From contig JAAVTG010000075.1 in NCBI GenBank assembly GCA_011947345.1, positions 1,207,500-1,271,499 of the forward strand: 64,000 nt of DNA, read 5' to 3'. Positions 1-11,800 of this stretch are shown here, piece after piece. Positions within the stretch are counted from its first letter, which is position 1, and each line of letters starts with the position of its first letter. This stretch comes from Phytophthora quininea (taxonomy: Eukaryota; Oomycota; Peronosporomycetes; Peronosporales; Peronosporaceae). The notes under the pieces are model-generated. The model was not told where the DNA came from, did not search any database, and saw nothing but the letters and a program-made list of their open reading frames with translations. The position numbers and the translations under genes were made by a program.

Positions 1-25
1 GTCCACCAGCGCCAGTCGCGGCTCC

Positions 26-3000
26 ATGGACCGGCAGCTCGAGGCGCGGCCCAGCGGTTCACCCTCCTCCAGCCAGTCGCAGTGGCGCAGCTCGCCGCCC
101 AGGGGCCGATTTGGGCGATCGCACAGCGGCCGCGGCTACTCAAGCGCCACCAAACGGGCTTCGATGGCGGCGGCCCGTACCAGCGAGAGCGCGTGTTCTC
201 GAGGGCCCGCGGCCGGTCAGTGTCCCGCTCGCCGTCCAGGGCGTCGCAGCGCACGCGCTCGAGATCGCGCTCCCACTCCCCAAGATCACCTAAGTCCCCG
301 CAGCGCTCACGCCCGCGTTCTCGCTCACGCTCGTTCTCGCCCAGAGGCCACCGCACATTCGCCAATTGGGAGCGCGACGGTCGCGGTGGAGGCAGAGGCC
401 AATACATTCCAGGAAGGAGGCCGAGGCACCTTCGATATCCGCCAGAGAGGACGAGACCGCGACCCGTGGCCGCGATCTGGAGGAAGAGGAGGCGGGCGCT
501 ACACGAGCTCACACTACCAACGGAGCTCGAGGTTCTATCCCAAGGACATGCGATACAAACAGGCTGCCCCGATGCCTCATCGGAGGTCGATCAGTCGCGA
601 CCGAAGCAGTGAGAGCGGCACCCCACTTGCCAGTAGCTTCCGAGACCGACAAATTCGAGAGCGGGAGCAACGCGAATACGAGCTGGCGTTCCGAGGTCGT
701 CCAAGGGAGCGTGAAGCCACGAGAAGAACCCTTGCGCGCTCGACCAGCTATTCGTCAGACTATCAGAGAGATCCGTCTGCTAGTGCCGAGGAGGGCGAGG
801 AGAAACCGGAGGAAACCCAAACAACGATGAGCGAGAAGTCTGCCGAAACCCATACGCCGAGTGAAGCGGGAAGTACAGATCGCGACAATACTGGCGCTAC
901 CAGTAGCGGTGCTCTACCGGCTGAGACTGTAACTGATGATCCCTCTCATGTGGATGTTGGTGAAGATGACTCGGAAAGTAAACGGGATGCGAAGCCACCA
1001 ACTGCAAAGAGCGATGTCGACGTTGGCAAAGTGGAGTGCACCCCAGATGCGATTTCTAATAGCGCCGAGTCTGATTCTCAACGCGTTCTGTCTACGAGTG
1101 AACACGCAGCAGAGATGGAAGTAGATGTGCAAGATACTAAGGAAGCTGGGGAAATTGAGTCTTCACAGGATTCTGCAGACGTGGATGCTACGGAACCTGC
1201 TAGCGAGAAGTCCGTTTCTGGTGATAGCACACAACAAAAACATCTTTCCGACGTTGATACAGCCAAGGGTTCTTTGACACAAGCTGCGCAAGACATGCCA
1301 GATGCTGTCAACGATACGAAAGGTGTTGTTGTTGTTAAGGAAAATCGCGATGAAAGTGGCGACGTACCGGAACACACTAGCGGCGAAGAAACTAAAGTCA
1401 CTGCTACATCTGTTGGATTGCCAAAAGCATCTGAAGAAGCAGTATCTCGAGCGATGGACAGTGAATCTCTAACGACAAAAGATGATTCTGTTTGTATTGG
1501 AGGACTGTCGATTGTTGCAACCGATGGAGCGGTGGCTAGCCAAGAAACAACGCCAACTACGATACCAGCTCAAAAGGAACACGATGAGAACACTAGCCCG
1601 CACCTATCGAAGAGCCCCGATGAAAAGAAGTCTTCATCTGATCTTGCGCCAAGGGCCGTTACTGAAAAGGAATTAGCAGCCGATAGCCGAGACGAGTTTG
1701 TGACAGCAAATGCTGATGGCGATCAACAGGGACGTTGCCATCTACCGAAGACGTGGAAATGGCGGATGTGGGTGCATCGGAAAGTGGCACCATTAGTGCA
1801 AACTTGCTAACTTCAGCGGATATTAAGACCGATATTGCTGAACGTACTTCAGCCGGGACATCGAAGAAAGGTGATGATGACTTGTCAGGGGAGAATGATG
1901 TCGAAGAAGGAGAAATGGTTGGGCCACCTGTCGCGAAGGAAAATCTCGTTCCTGTCACAACAACTACCCGCGTGGATAAGTTGGACAAGGAATCTGTGTC
2001 ACCTGAACGAACCCAACCTGAACTGGAGTCTGTTCAAAAGGAACGACTCCAGGGGTCTCCCGTGTTGGCGAGCAAGGACAGCATGAAACCTCGATCTACG
2101 TCGTTTACGTTTCCGAGTGTATCCAATGAAAGTTCTCGTGAGGACGGGAAGCAACCGGTTAAACTGGCCACGACTCAGAAGAACTCGCCCCAGCATAGTC
2201 GTCCAGCTCTTGACCGTCGTGCGTCATTTTCAACGTTTCCTGGGCGAGGTGGTCATGCCACTTTAGGAGATGCACGTCAAACATCTGGAGGAAGAACCGC
2301 TGGATTAAATCTCAATCCAGAGGATCGAAAAAAGGACCACTCAGCCAGTTGAGAAGAGAAAATGTGGGCAAAGGGAGCTGCTGCGGGCAGGTTCGGTGGA
2401 CAGTATGATGGACAAGAGTACCCGTCCATTTACAAAACTTTTAAAGAATCATCTAGCGCGTCCAACTCGCCGAGTCGACGAACCCGTCGCGAAGAACAGC
2501 CCGCATTACCAAATATCCCGCTCCCAAGCAGCTCAACACGTGACCATTCGTCTCCTTCAGTTGCTGGCGATGGGACACCAACTAAGCGCCAGCGGCCAAG
2601 GCTGGGTTGGGGTCAAGGACTTGTCGCTGCGTCCCCCTCAGCCTGTCAAACGCCCACGCATCGGGTGGGGCGAGGGCTTAGTGCAGCAATCGAAAGATTC
2701 CAACGAAGAAAAAATTCTGTTACTGCTGCCAAGAAAGACACTTCGCTGGATGCCAGCGATGTTATCGTTCCCAAAATTGGTGAAAGCAATGTGACGAGTC
2801 CTGTTTCGCCCGATAAGCAGAAGTCTGAGGTGAATTCTGAAGAACTCGAATCCAACCACGGAGAAAACAACGGTTGTAGCCAACCAGAGCCCACCAAGGA
2901 AAAGACGGAGAGTGCATCTGAGAAAGATGTACACGAGTCGTCCAAAGTTACGGACAAAGTCGCAGAAAAACCAGAAACAGATGCAACTGGTGCTTCTCAT

Positions 3001-6000
3001 TTAACTACGGGAGGACACATTGCACTAGTCGAGACAGCAGAGAGCGACAAAGTTCCTGAAAAACCATCGAAAGAAGAAATTCTTTCTACGATCGATTCCC
3101 TCGACTCGGACATTGCTGACGTGAAAAACAAATGAAGTCGCTGCAGAAATCTCTGGCAGATCACACCGTGGAGCCAAAAGCAGCGTCGAAATCGTCGCCT
3201 ATGGATATTGATCCTACTTGTGAAGACAAGTTATTGAGTGGATTCGTAAGTAATGGTGATACGAAGAGCACTGAAGATGCGGTTAATGAACCACCTACAT
3301 CACCATCGAACAGTTCTCAAGGTAACGCTGGTCGACTCCTCGTAACATCACCAGTTAAGGTTGCGGTTGACTCGAGGTTTGTTGAACTTCTAGCGGATGT
3401 GTTTTCGGAAAATCTACGCAAGTCAACCACAGCTAACGATCAACTTCCCAAGCGCTTTGAGCAAGGCAGACTGGCAACAAAAATCTACCACCAGCCAAGT
3501 GATTACGCATTTTACCAATCGAATATTGATCGTGGCGAAGCGCTTGCGGATCGCGTTCGCTCAAAAGTTCAGGAACGGAATCGTTCTCGCCATGAATATA
3601 TGAAGCGGCTTGCTCGAGACTACGTGGAGCTGAAGAAGTCGTGGAAGTTGCGTGTGAAGAAGATGGAAAAGACCGGAAGCGCCAGGATAAGATGCGACTT
3701 AAGCAGCTTCATAAGTTAAAGCTGAAGAGCTTGGGTGAAAATGGTCCTATGCGGACGACTAATACTAACCATCAGAGTCCTCATGTTCAGCAGTTGGTAG
3801 CCGCGGAAAAGGCTGCGGAAGGAGATGGAACGATGGTGCGCACTTCATCGCGATTGACGAACAATTCTAGTGGAGACTTGGATAACAATGACTTGGAGAA
3901 GATTGAACAAGCAAAAGCGCAGGCACTTATCGACCAAGAAGTAAGGAGGAAACGTCTAAAGAATGCGCTGTCAACAGTGATTCCGGACATGTTAATCACC
4001 CCCGCAGAACGGGAGCAGCGGTACTTTACACGCTTTCCCAACGGACAAAGCTGTATGGCAGATGGGCTGGTAACGGATTGGAAACAAAAGAAAAGGCCGA
4101 GATGAAGGTAAATCCGTGGAATGATCTCGAGAAATGCATTTATATCGACAAATTTCTGCAGTTCCCGAAGAACTTCCCTCGGATTTCTTCGTTTTTGCGA
4201 AACAAAACGACTGGGGATGTTATAGCTTTTACTATTTGACCAAGAAAGTGGCGGATTACAAGGCACTGCTACGTGAGCAACAGTTACGGCGTCGTGGAGC
4301 AGGGTCGAAAAATACGTGGAGTTGTTGGAACTTGACGGCTTGCGCAGCGATAAGCCTCGGGGTACGATTCCCAGAGCACGTAGCCAAGCTTTTATTGCAC
4401 CCGTCAAATTTCCGTTCGCATCAAGCCTCTGATAATATTCTCAACTCTGCGGGTGCGCAGCGTCTGTTAAAAACTCGACTGCAAAAACTGAACAAGGGTC
4501 CGCTTCTGAGTCTACTAAGACTGGAGATGCGTCACCCGGAAAAAGGTCTGCGTTAGATATGGTGTCTGGCTCAGACCACACACCGACAGTTCGCTCGTCA
4601 CTATCGGAGAATGGTGTGGATCTTGATGATGTTATCAGTGGTGCAGAGAGTGATACATCGGACGAGGAGAAGTTCAATTTGTACACGCAACAGCTCGAGC
4701 AGTTCATCGCAGGACAGCAACAGCCGTTCCTGATGGATTATGCGTCTTTTCTTACGGATAATTCGTACAGCACGGGATATGAAGTGTCCACTCTCTCTAT
4801 TGAGGAGCGGCTGAAACGGTATCCGGTTCCAAGCAAAGAGCTTGAATCTAGTATGAATACGGCACCTAGCTCGGAAGTCTCAGGAACTGCGATGTTATCG
4901 CAAGGCCCGAAAGGAAAAGCGCAAGGCGTTGCGCTTGGAGGATCTGGAGGCAGTTCAAAGAATGGCGGGGCTCATTTGACGAAGAAGGAGTTGAAGCAGC
5001 AACGCAAGCTAAAGAAATTGCAGGAGGAAGCAGCAGCTGCAGCAGCAGTGATGGCACTAGATCCTTCACTCTCTGGCGAAATGTCTTCCCAGATAACTGT
5101 AGGTGATAAACCAGGAAGGAAGAAAAGTGCGGTGGCAACGCCAAACTCCTTGTCGGGCAATCGGAATACACCCCGTATTGCAATCCCCGATGAGAAGGCG
5201 GCTTCGGGTGGGAAAAAGCAAACCGTGTGGGTGGCAGCACTCCAGCGTCGCGTCGGAACAGCCACCAAGCACAGATGAACATTACATCGGCAGCTGGCGT
5301 AGCTTTGTCACCTGCAGCGTCAGCATCGAGTGGAGTTCTGTTGGCAGCTACCGGAGGGGCAGCACCTAAGAAAGTTTCCGGCGGAACTGTTACACCTAAT
5401 GCAAATGTCAGAGTACCATCTCCAGGTGGAAACGCGGCGGCTGGTAGCAACGTGGCTGCAGCAGGTGCTCCAGCAAAACGTGTCGTGCAAAAGTGGACGG
5501 AAGCGGAAAAGGCCGATTTCCTCAAGTACTTCTCGGTACGTAACGTATTTTCTATGATTTCCAACTCGATTTGTTCAGCTAATTTGTTTGTATGTGTTGC
5601 CGAATAGCAATATGGAAAAGACTGGGCTACACTCACGGAAAACATCCCGACGAAAACGGCAGCGCAGATCAAGAATTATTACCAGAATTACAAGAACCGG
5701 CTCAACCTGCAAGATATCCTGAAACGCCGGATTGAGAATGCGGCAGCGACCGGGGGTGTCAAGGGTGCCGGGCCGCCGGGGCATCGCCACGGTCTGCTGC
5801 TGCTGGGCTGATGAGCGGAACATTACGCCAGATGGCCCCTGGTGTTGAATTATCGACCGGCATGCCAGCGGGGGCTTCTATGGCGATAGGTGCAGGCGAT
5901 TCGATGTCATTCCAGGCCGCGTTGAACGCAGCACAACCTGGGATGCAAGCTCTGTCAGAGCTACCACCCAACCAGTTTGGCATGCAACCTCAGCAAGATC

Positions 6001-8062
6001 CGCAGCAACCGCGGGAAATGATGAACCCGGCGGCAAATTCTGAGCGATACCTGAAGCTACTGAATATGCAACACCAGTTGCAAATTATGCAGTTCCAACA
6101 GCAGCAGAAGTCCCAGGTCATGACATCGGAAGGTGCTGCTGCTGGCAATAACGTCAACGCCTACCATGATGGGCAAATGAACGCAGCGAATGCTCAGCGT
6201 CTCTTCCAGTTTTCTCGCCAGCAGGCAGCACAGCAGCAAGTGCCTCAGCAACACTTGCCACTGCAAGCTCTACAGCAAATGGGGCTTCATGGCCAATCTC
6301 AGGTTCCAGCCCACAGCCAAATGATGCAGATTCCTATCCAGCAGCAACAGCAGCAGCAAACAACAGCAAGGCCGAGGCGCCTACGCCGATATGGGGCGTT
6401 CAAACAATGTGTATCATTCTATGACACAGATGCAGCATCAACCTGCTGCTCCGATGAATATGTCGCCGACAAGTGCGGCGCAATACGTAGATCCCAGCAA
6501 GAACAGCGGTAACAGCGGGCCTGCACCTGGCATGATGGCACATCGCGACATCTCGCAGCGTACAATGCTCAATATGGCACTGATGAATAAGGTGACAGGT
6601 GGAACAGCTCCTGAGGGTCAACAGCAGCCTGCAGCAGCAAACAGTCCAGGTCGACCTCCGATGGGACCCCACGATCGATGATGATGGAGACCAATAGACC
6701 ACCTGAGTTGGAATCGCGTCAGCATGTGTGGCACTCTGCTGCGATGGCGACTTCCAGCCCAAGCGCGCTAACTGTCAACGTGGACATAACCACATCCAGC
6801 GCTGCGCCTTCCGTGGTTCAAAGTAACAGCCCTAAAGGTCGTGAAGCTCTAGCCCCACCAGCCCCGCCTCCTGTCCAGGCAGTCCGCAGTCGGATGTCCT
6901 TCTCGTCTATCCTAAACGAGTCGGAATCCCCTCGGGAGGATGGAACTCCTCGAGGGAATGGGTCGATGGTGATTAAGGAAGAGGAGTCACCGCGTACATC
7001 CCAGCAACAGCAACAGCGGGACTCTCATGAACAGCAGCAACAATTACGAATCGATCATGTCCGTGCGGCCCCACCCTCATCTGCTGCTGAGATGGCGAGG
7101 TCGCCAGTATCTGCTCCAAGTCCAACAGCTCACCTATTACCAAGGAGGGTTTCAACTTCGGCAACGCCTAATCGGATGGGCTTGATGTCAAGTTTGCTCA
7201 ACGTTTCCTCCCCGAACATCGAGCGCCAAATCCTGGACATCAGTCTCCATTGGTGCAGCAGCAGCAACAGCAACAGCATCAGCAGCAACTGCAGGCGGCA
7301 AGGTATTACAACGCAAGCACAAGCAGCACTGACAATGGGCCTCCACATTCACGTGGACCTACGATGGTTAGCAGCGTTCCAACTTCGACAGTGATGTCAG
7401 CGACAATGGCACGTGCTAGTCCAAGCGAAAAAATGCCCAATACATCAGGTATCGGTGGCTTCTCTAGCGCGTCAGCTCAAATGCAGGTGGCTCTGTCGCG
7501 TAGTGCCTCGGGGTCTTCTACCTCGTCGGCGATATCAGCCAACGCGACACCGTCAGCGAGCAGTCATGGCCAGCAGCAGCAGCTGTGGAATTATGCGCCA
7601 CAGATGCGGTATGAAGAAGCGGAACTACTGCGAAGGGCTCAGCGTGCGGAAGAAGAAGCTGCTAGAGCTGCTGCAGCGGCTGCTGCCGCGGCTCGTGCGC
7701 TCCAAGAGGCACAGCAAGCTCGACAAGAAGCACTGAACATGGCCGCCAGCATGGCGCGCTATAACAGTGCAATGCAACAGCAACAGACCCAGCAGCAGCA
7801 ACAACAGCAGCAGCAGCAAGCCCAGCAGCAAGCTCAGTACCAGCAGCTTCAACAGTATCAGCAGCAGCAGATGCAAGTTCAACAACATCACCAGCAGATG
7901 CAGCAGCAGCAACAGCACCATGAGTACCATCAGCAGCATCAAGCGCAGCAACTTCATCAGCAGCAAATGCAGCACCAGGCTCTCCATCACCACCTGCAGA
8001 TGATGCAACAGCAACAGCAGCAGCAACAGCAGCCTCCTCGTGGGCCGCAGTCCGATCGGTAA
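26..8062 (+). CDS. NCoR/POWERDRESS-like SANT-domain corepressor
   Basis: Probable nuclear scaffold of a histone-deacetylase corepressor complex. The N-terminus is Arg/Ser-rich (SR repeats, about 200-350), followed by a long acidic Ser/Thr-rich stretch. Two GWGxGL motifs preceded by Lys/Arg-Pro-Arg lie near 2600-2680; they are typical of SMRT/NCoR and plant POWERDRESS proteins. A first SANT domain (about 4110-4275) contains KFLQFPKNF and YYLTKK. A second SANT domain (about 5488-5690) contains KWTEAEK and GKDWATL and is split by a 72-bp GT-AG intron at 5536-5607. The C-terminus is Gln-rich with MSFSSILN and GLMSSLLN motifs, an Ala/Glu coiled coil and a polyQ tail. The reading frame changes about ten times. 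At 4227-4230, inside SANT1, one T added to TTTT restores the family sequence, so most shifts are probably assembly errors. The ATG at 26 is the first seen, but the true start could lie left of the window. Family assignment is good; frame details are uncertain. Confidence 0.8.
7771..8036 (+). repeat. CAG/CAA polyglutamine tract
   Basis: A dense run of CAG and CAA codons, with a few CAC/CAT, encodes an almost pure Gln/His tail at the end of the SANT corepressor. CAA interruptions are frequent, which would stabilise the tract against slippage. The opposite strand is open as poly-Leu/poly-Ala frames, which are shadows. Confidence 0.85.
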
Positions 8063-8158
8063 CGAAGCTATAGACCACCACTCGAGAAGTTTTTCCCAGA
8101 CCCACGCAGCGTAACTATCTATGGGGTCAAAGTGCATATACATATGAGTTTGGAATCT

Positions 8159-8842
8159 CTATTGCTTTTCAACTCCTATGGAAGGCGATGCAGTAAGTCT
8201 TAGATACGGCTTGATCTCGTGAGTTCCCTGCGGGAAAAGCTTCTTGGCAGCGTCGGCAGTCACGTCCGGCTCGACGAAAACGTCGTCACTCACTTTCCAG
8301 TTGACGGGGGTCACCACTTGCTCGAAGGTGCTGAGCTGCAAAGCATCTAAAGCACGCAGCACCTCGTAGAAATTGCGACCGACTCCCATCGGGTAGTAGG
8401 TCAACATGCGGACCGTCAAGTCCAAGTCCAACACAATCGTGCAGCTGAAAGGAAGGCGACCAGCATCGGCAGCGTGCTTCGGAGCTCCCGCCACTACGAG
8501 CCCCAGTCGCCGTGACAATTCGCCGTCTTCATCTGCTAGTACCGGGAAGCCGACCTTCACCTCCTGGGTCTCGTTCACATCAGACAAGAACGGCGCCTGG
8601 TCCCGCAATGAAGAGACGTGGAGTGCCACGACACGCACGCTTCGAGCCTCGAACTGGTCATTCAACTTCTGCAGAGCCCCGAGTTCAGTCAGCCACACGG
8701 GATGTCGAGCTTGCGGGAATGAGCAGATGATGCCCCAGGATCCGGCCAAGTAGTCCTGGACACGCACGACGCCGACTTGGGATTCTCCCACGAGATCGGG
8801 CAGTTTTGTGCCGACTTGCACCTGTCGCGCTGCTGTTGCCAT
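8159..8842 (-). CDS. 1-Cys peroxiredoxin (Prx6)-like protein, catalytic residues lost
   Basis: A 227-residue protein aligning over its full length with the Prx6 / 1-Cys peroxiredoxin family. SWGIICSFP matches the family SWxxLFSHP, TELGALQKL matches TELG..AKL, and GRNFYEVLRALDALQL matches GRNFDEILRVVISLQL. The C-terminal Prx domain carries TPVNWK and KKLFPQG. Prx6 enzymes reduce peroxides with a Cys in PVCTTELG. Here the motif reads PVWLTELG, so the peroxidatic Cys is Trp (codon TGG). The active-site Thr is His, and the conserved Arg before the VxDxD strand appears to be Cys. There is no frameshift and codon use is normal, so this looks like an expressed pseudo-peroxidase rather than a dead gene. 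It is divergent from CC2D2A with 53 bp between the start codons. Confidence 0.85.
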   Translation of the reverse strand: MATAARQVQVGTKLPDLVGESQVGVVRVQDYLAGSWGIICSFPQARHPVWLTELGALQKLNDQFEARSVRVVALHVSSLRDQAPFLSDVNETQEVKVGFPVLADEDGELSRRLGLVVAGAPKHAADAGRLPFSCTIVLDLDLTVRMLTYYPMGVGRNFYEVLRALDALQLSTFEQVVTPVNWKVSDDVFVEPDVTADAAKKLFPQGTHEIKPYLRLTASPSIGVEKQ

Positions 8843-8895
8843 GCCCCAAAACTAATGTTATCTGGCAGCAGTATCTCCGACCTTTCAAGATCGCG
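8843..8895. promoter_or_regulatory. Very short divergent promoter, Prx6-like / CC2D2A
   Basis: Only 53 bp separate the two divergent start codons, so core promoter and 5' UTR elements of both genes must overlap here or extend into coding sequence. No TATA box is evident. Confidence 0.45.
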
Positions 8896-11800
8896 ATGGC
8901 GGGCAAGAAAGACAAAGACGGAGTTCTTGATGAATTGGGTGCCTCGCCTGTGCAGACGAAGAAAGCGAAGCAGCGTCCAAGAACAAAGGAGAAGCAAAGG
9001 CCTTTATCTCCAGAAGCATCACAAAACGAAGGCGTCGATGGTGAACGGAAGCAGGATACGGACTTGGAAACAGAAGAGTTGAAGACGCGTCCCCGAGGAC
9101 GCAGTGAAGCGGATAAGCGCAAGAATCTTGAAAAGCACCGCAAAGAGCAACAAGAAACCTTGACACACAACGCTCAGTCGAACAACAGATTCCTGCGGGC
9201 GATTTCGGGGCGAGCTCTTCTTGATGGAGAAACCAAGAAACAAAATGAAGAAGACAACAACAACAACGCCGGTGACGAAGACAGCGACAGTGATAACAAC
9301 ACTTCGTCGAGATTGCTTCCCAAACAGACCACAGCACCAAAAGCCACATCTACTGAAGGTATCGTCGTGACTCCGTTAAGTTACCATTCACGAGGTTTTG
9401 GACAGCTCAAAGATGGACAGCCGAGATTGACGAGCGTGAAACTGCGGGATTGTTTGTTGAAACCGAGCGACAACAACGTAAGCGTTTGGAAGCGAGTACG
9501 GTTAATCGGCTTGAGGAACGTCTTCATCGAGAACTAGCGCCGCTATGGGCTAGGAATGCGGAAACGAATTCCAGTTTGCAGGATTCTGACGGAGGAAGCA
9601 ACGGCAGCAGGAGTCGACTGCTACTGGGGGATTACTAAGCCGGGTCCTTCAAATTCTTTAGCAATGACAGAGGAGCTGTCGGATGATATAAAAGCTGAGG
9701 TGAGGTTGCTTGGGCCGACGACAAGCGGAGCTCAAGATAGCGAGAGCCCAAAGACAAAGCACAATGTCGCGCTATTAGAGCTTTACGTCGATCGTGTCGT
9801 GCTGGACGATCACCCCACATTTTCACTTGCGGATCGGTTAAGCGCCCAGCTACTCACTTTGTATACAGCTTACAGTCGAATGCAGCAGAAGCAACCGTGG
9901 CAGCTTTCACTCCAACGTCTTGACGAAATTTTCGCCATTCACACGGAGAAGTTAGCGAGTGCAGCCGTGGGGGACGACGCACTCAAAACAAGGAAGTTGT
10001 CCCCACGTCAGGTTATTGAGGAGATCACTCAACTACTAACGGCTTTAGACACACTGATCCAGCTTCACCAGCAGCTTCAAGGCAAAGCCAACGAACTTCG
10101 CGATGCAACCAGTCGAGCAGGGTCCACAGTTTCTCTTCGAATCAAGCAAAGACAGCGAGCGCAGCACATCGATCTTTCACGAGTTGAAGCAGTGCTGGAA
10201 ATTGTTGACAGTATCAGTGACAACCAACAGGACGACGAAAACCTCACGACATTTCACCAGCTATCCGAACGCTTAACTGCACTGGCTGCGACGTCGACAC
10301 AAGCACTGCAAACCATATTTCAACTGGAAGGTGCTGAGAGCGACATACAGCCCAATGATATGACATTTTGGACTCCCCGATTCTACGTGGTGATCCGTGT
10401 GAACGGGAGAACCGCATGCATGTCGAAAACACGGACGTCGTCGCGAGGTGAGGTCCGATTCTCCGAAAAACTACGCTTCACGCTGCCATTTTTCCCAACC
10501 TCGGTATGTGCTGAAGTTTATGAACGCCGGTTAATCATGAGGGACGATCTATTGTCCACGAACGCAATTCCAGTGGTGATTCCAGGACAAAACATTTCTC
10601 AACAGACACTGCCGAAATCCCAGTCATCGAGTTTCCAAACGTGGGGCGATAAAGACCCACGTAGTCTGGTACCAGCAGCCAGTCTCGCGCCTAGCGATGA
10701 ATGGTATCAATTCAGCAACACGGCAGCAATCGGTCGAAGTCGTTGGCATCATTCCTTTCACAACTCGCCGTTGTTTACGAACGTCGCTCGCAGAACACAA
10801 GGCCGCATTCATATTCGGGCAGCCTGGATTTGTGAGGCCAACCACCAAAGTTCAAAACCGTCCACAGATACAGCTTTCCTGCCTCCAAGACGACCTGAAA
10901 GCGCTGGGAATCGACACCTTTCATCTCTCGTTCACCTTGTTGGAACAGCTCCAAAACGGGACGCGACTCACCTATCGCTTTATCTTCGTGACTCTGACTT
11001 CAGCAGTGAACGTGACTTCCTGAGACTTGTCGAACCGCAGCAACTGACGATCGATCCCAACGACCCTGACAATGTAGCTGTGAAGCGTCTTCAAGTTTAT
11101 TACACCAAGCAGCAACAGGAAGAGATGGCAGTGGGAATGGGCCAGAGAAAGATTTTTCGGACGAGCGAGATATCGTGCCCGTTGAGCACAAGTGGCCGAG
11201 GACTCACAAAACGAAATCGGCTCCTCCGCCTCCGAGATCGAGAGTGCGTAGCTCAACACGGGACAAGCTTTTGTGAAGCGTTCGCAAGTCAGGATACTGG
11301 AAAAGTGGAGGCGCCACGATGGAAGCCGCAACATGCCGTGTTTGATGAACCACTGCCAATGACGGACCATGAACTACTGGCCGACGAACGATTGCTGCGA
11401 TTACTTCGTCCTGAGTTACACGCCTTCGATAGACGAATGCTGTCAGAGGAAGCTGACCGTGCCGATACGTCCATTATTGAGCGCCATCGTATGCGTCAAG
11501 TACTGAAGCTCCAGGACTTCCGCGAACGCGTGCGGCAAACCCAAACAGTGAGCAGCTACAACACGACCACTTCAAACCAAGGCGAACGGCCTAGTCGAAC
11601 TAAACCGCTGTCAACAATCGTGCAAGAAAAACCTCTGCCACTGTTCCCTGGCGTCTTCGAACTTCCAGCTCTTGGTGCTTTGTTCGCTCCTCGACGACGT
11701 TTGCGTCCTCGAGCCAAAGTCCCGACAGGAATTCCCTCGACTCAAGCAGCAGCGCATTGGCCTACGGCTTGTACATTGTACGTTCAGGTCCAAAAGGCCA

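Noticed and set aside
7625..8143. 172- and 147-codon minus-strand frames rich in Leu or Ala/Val
   Set aside because: These are antisense readings of the CAG/CAA tract of the SANT corepressor and have no sequence of their own.
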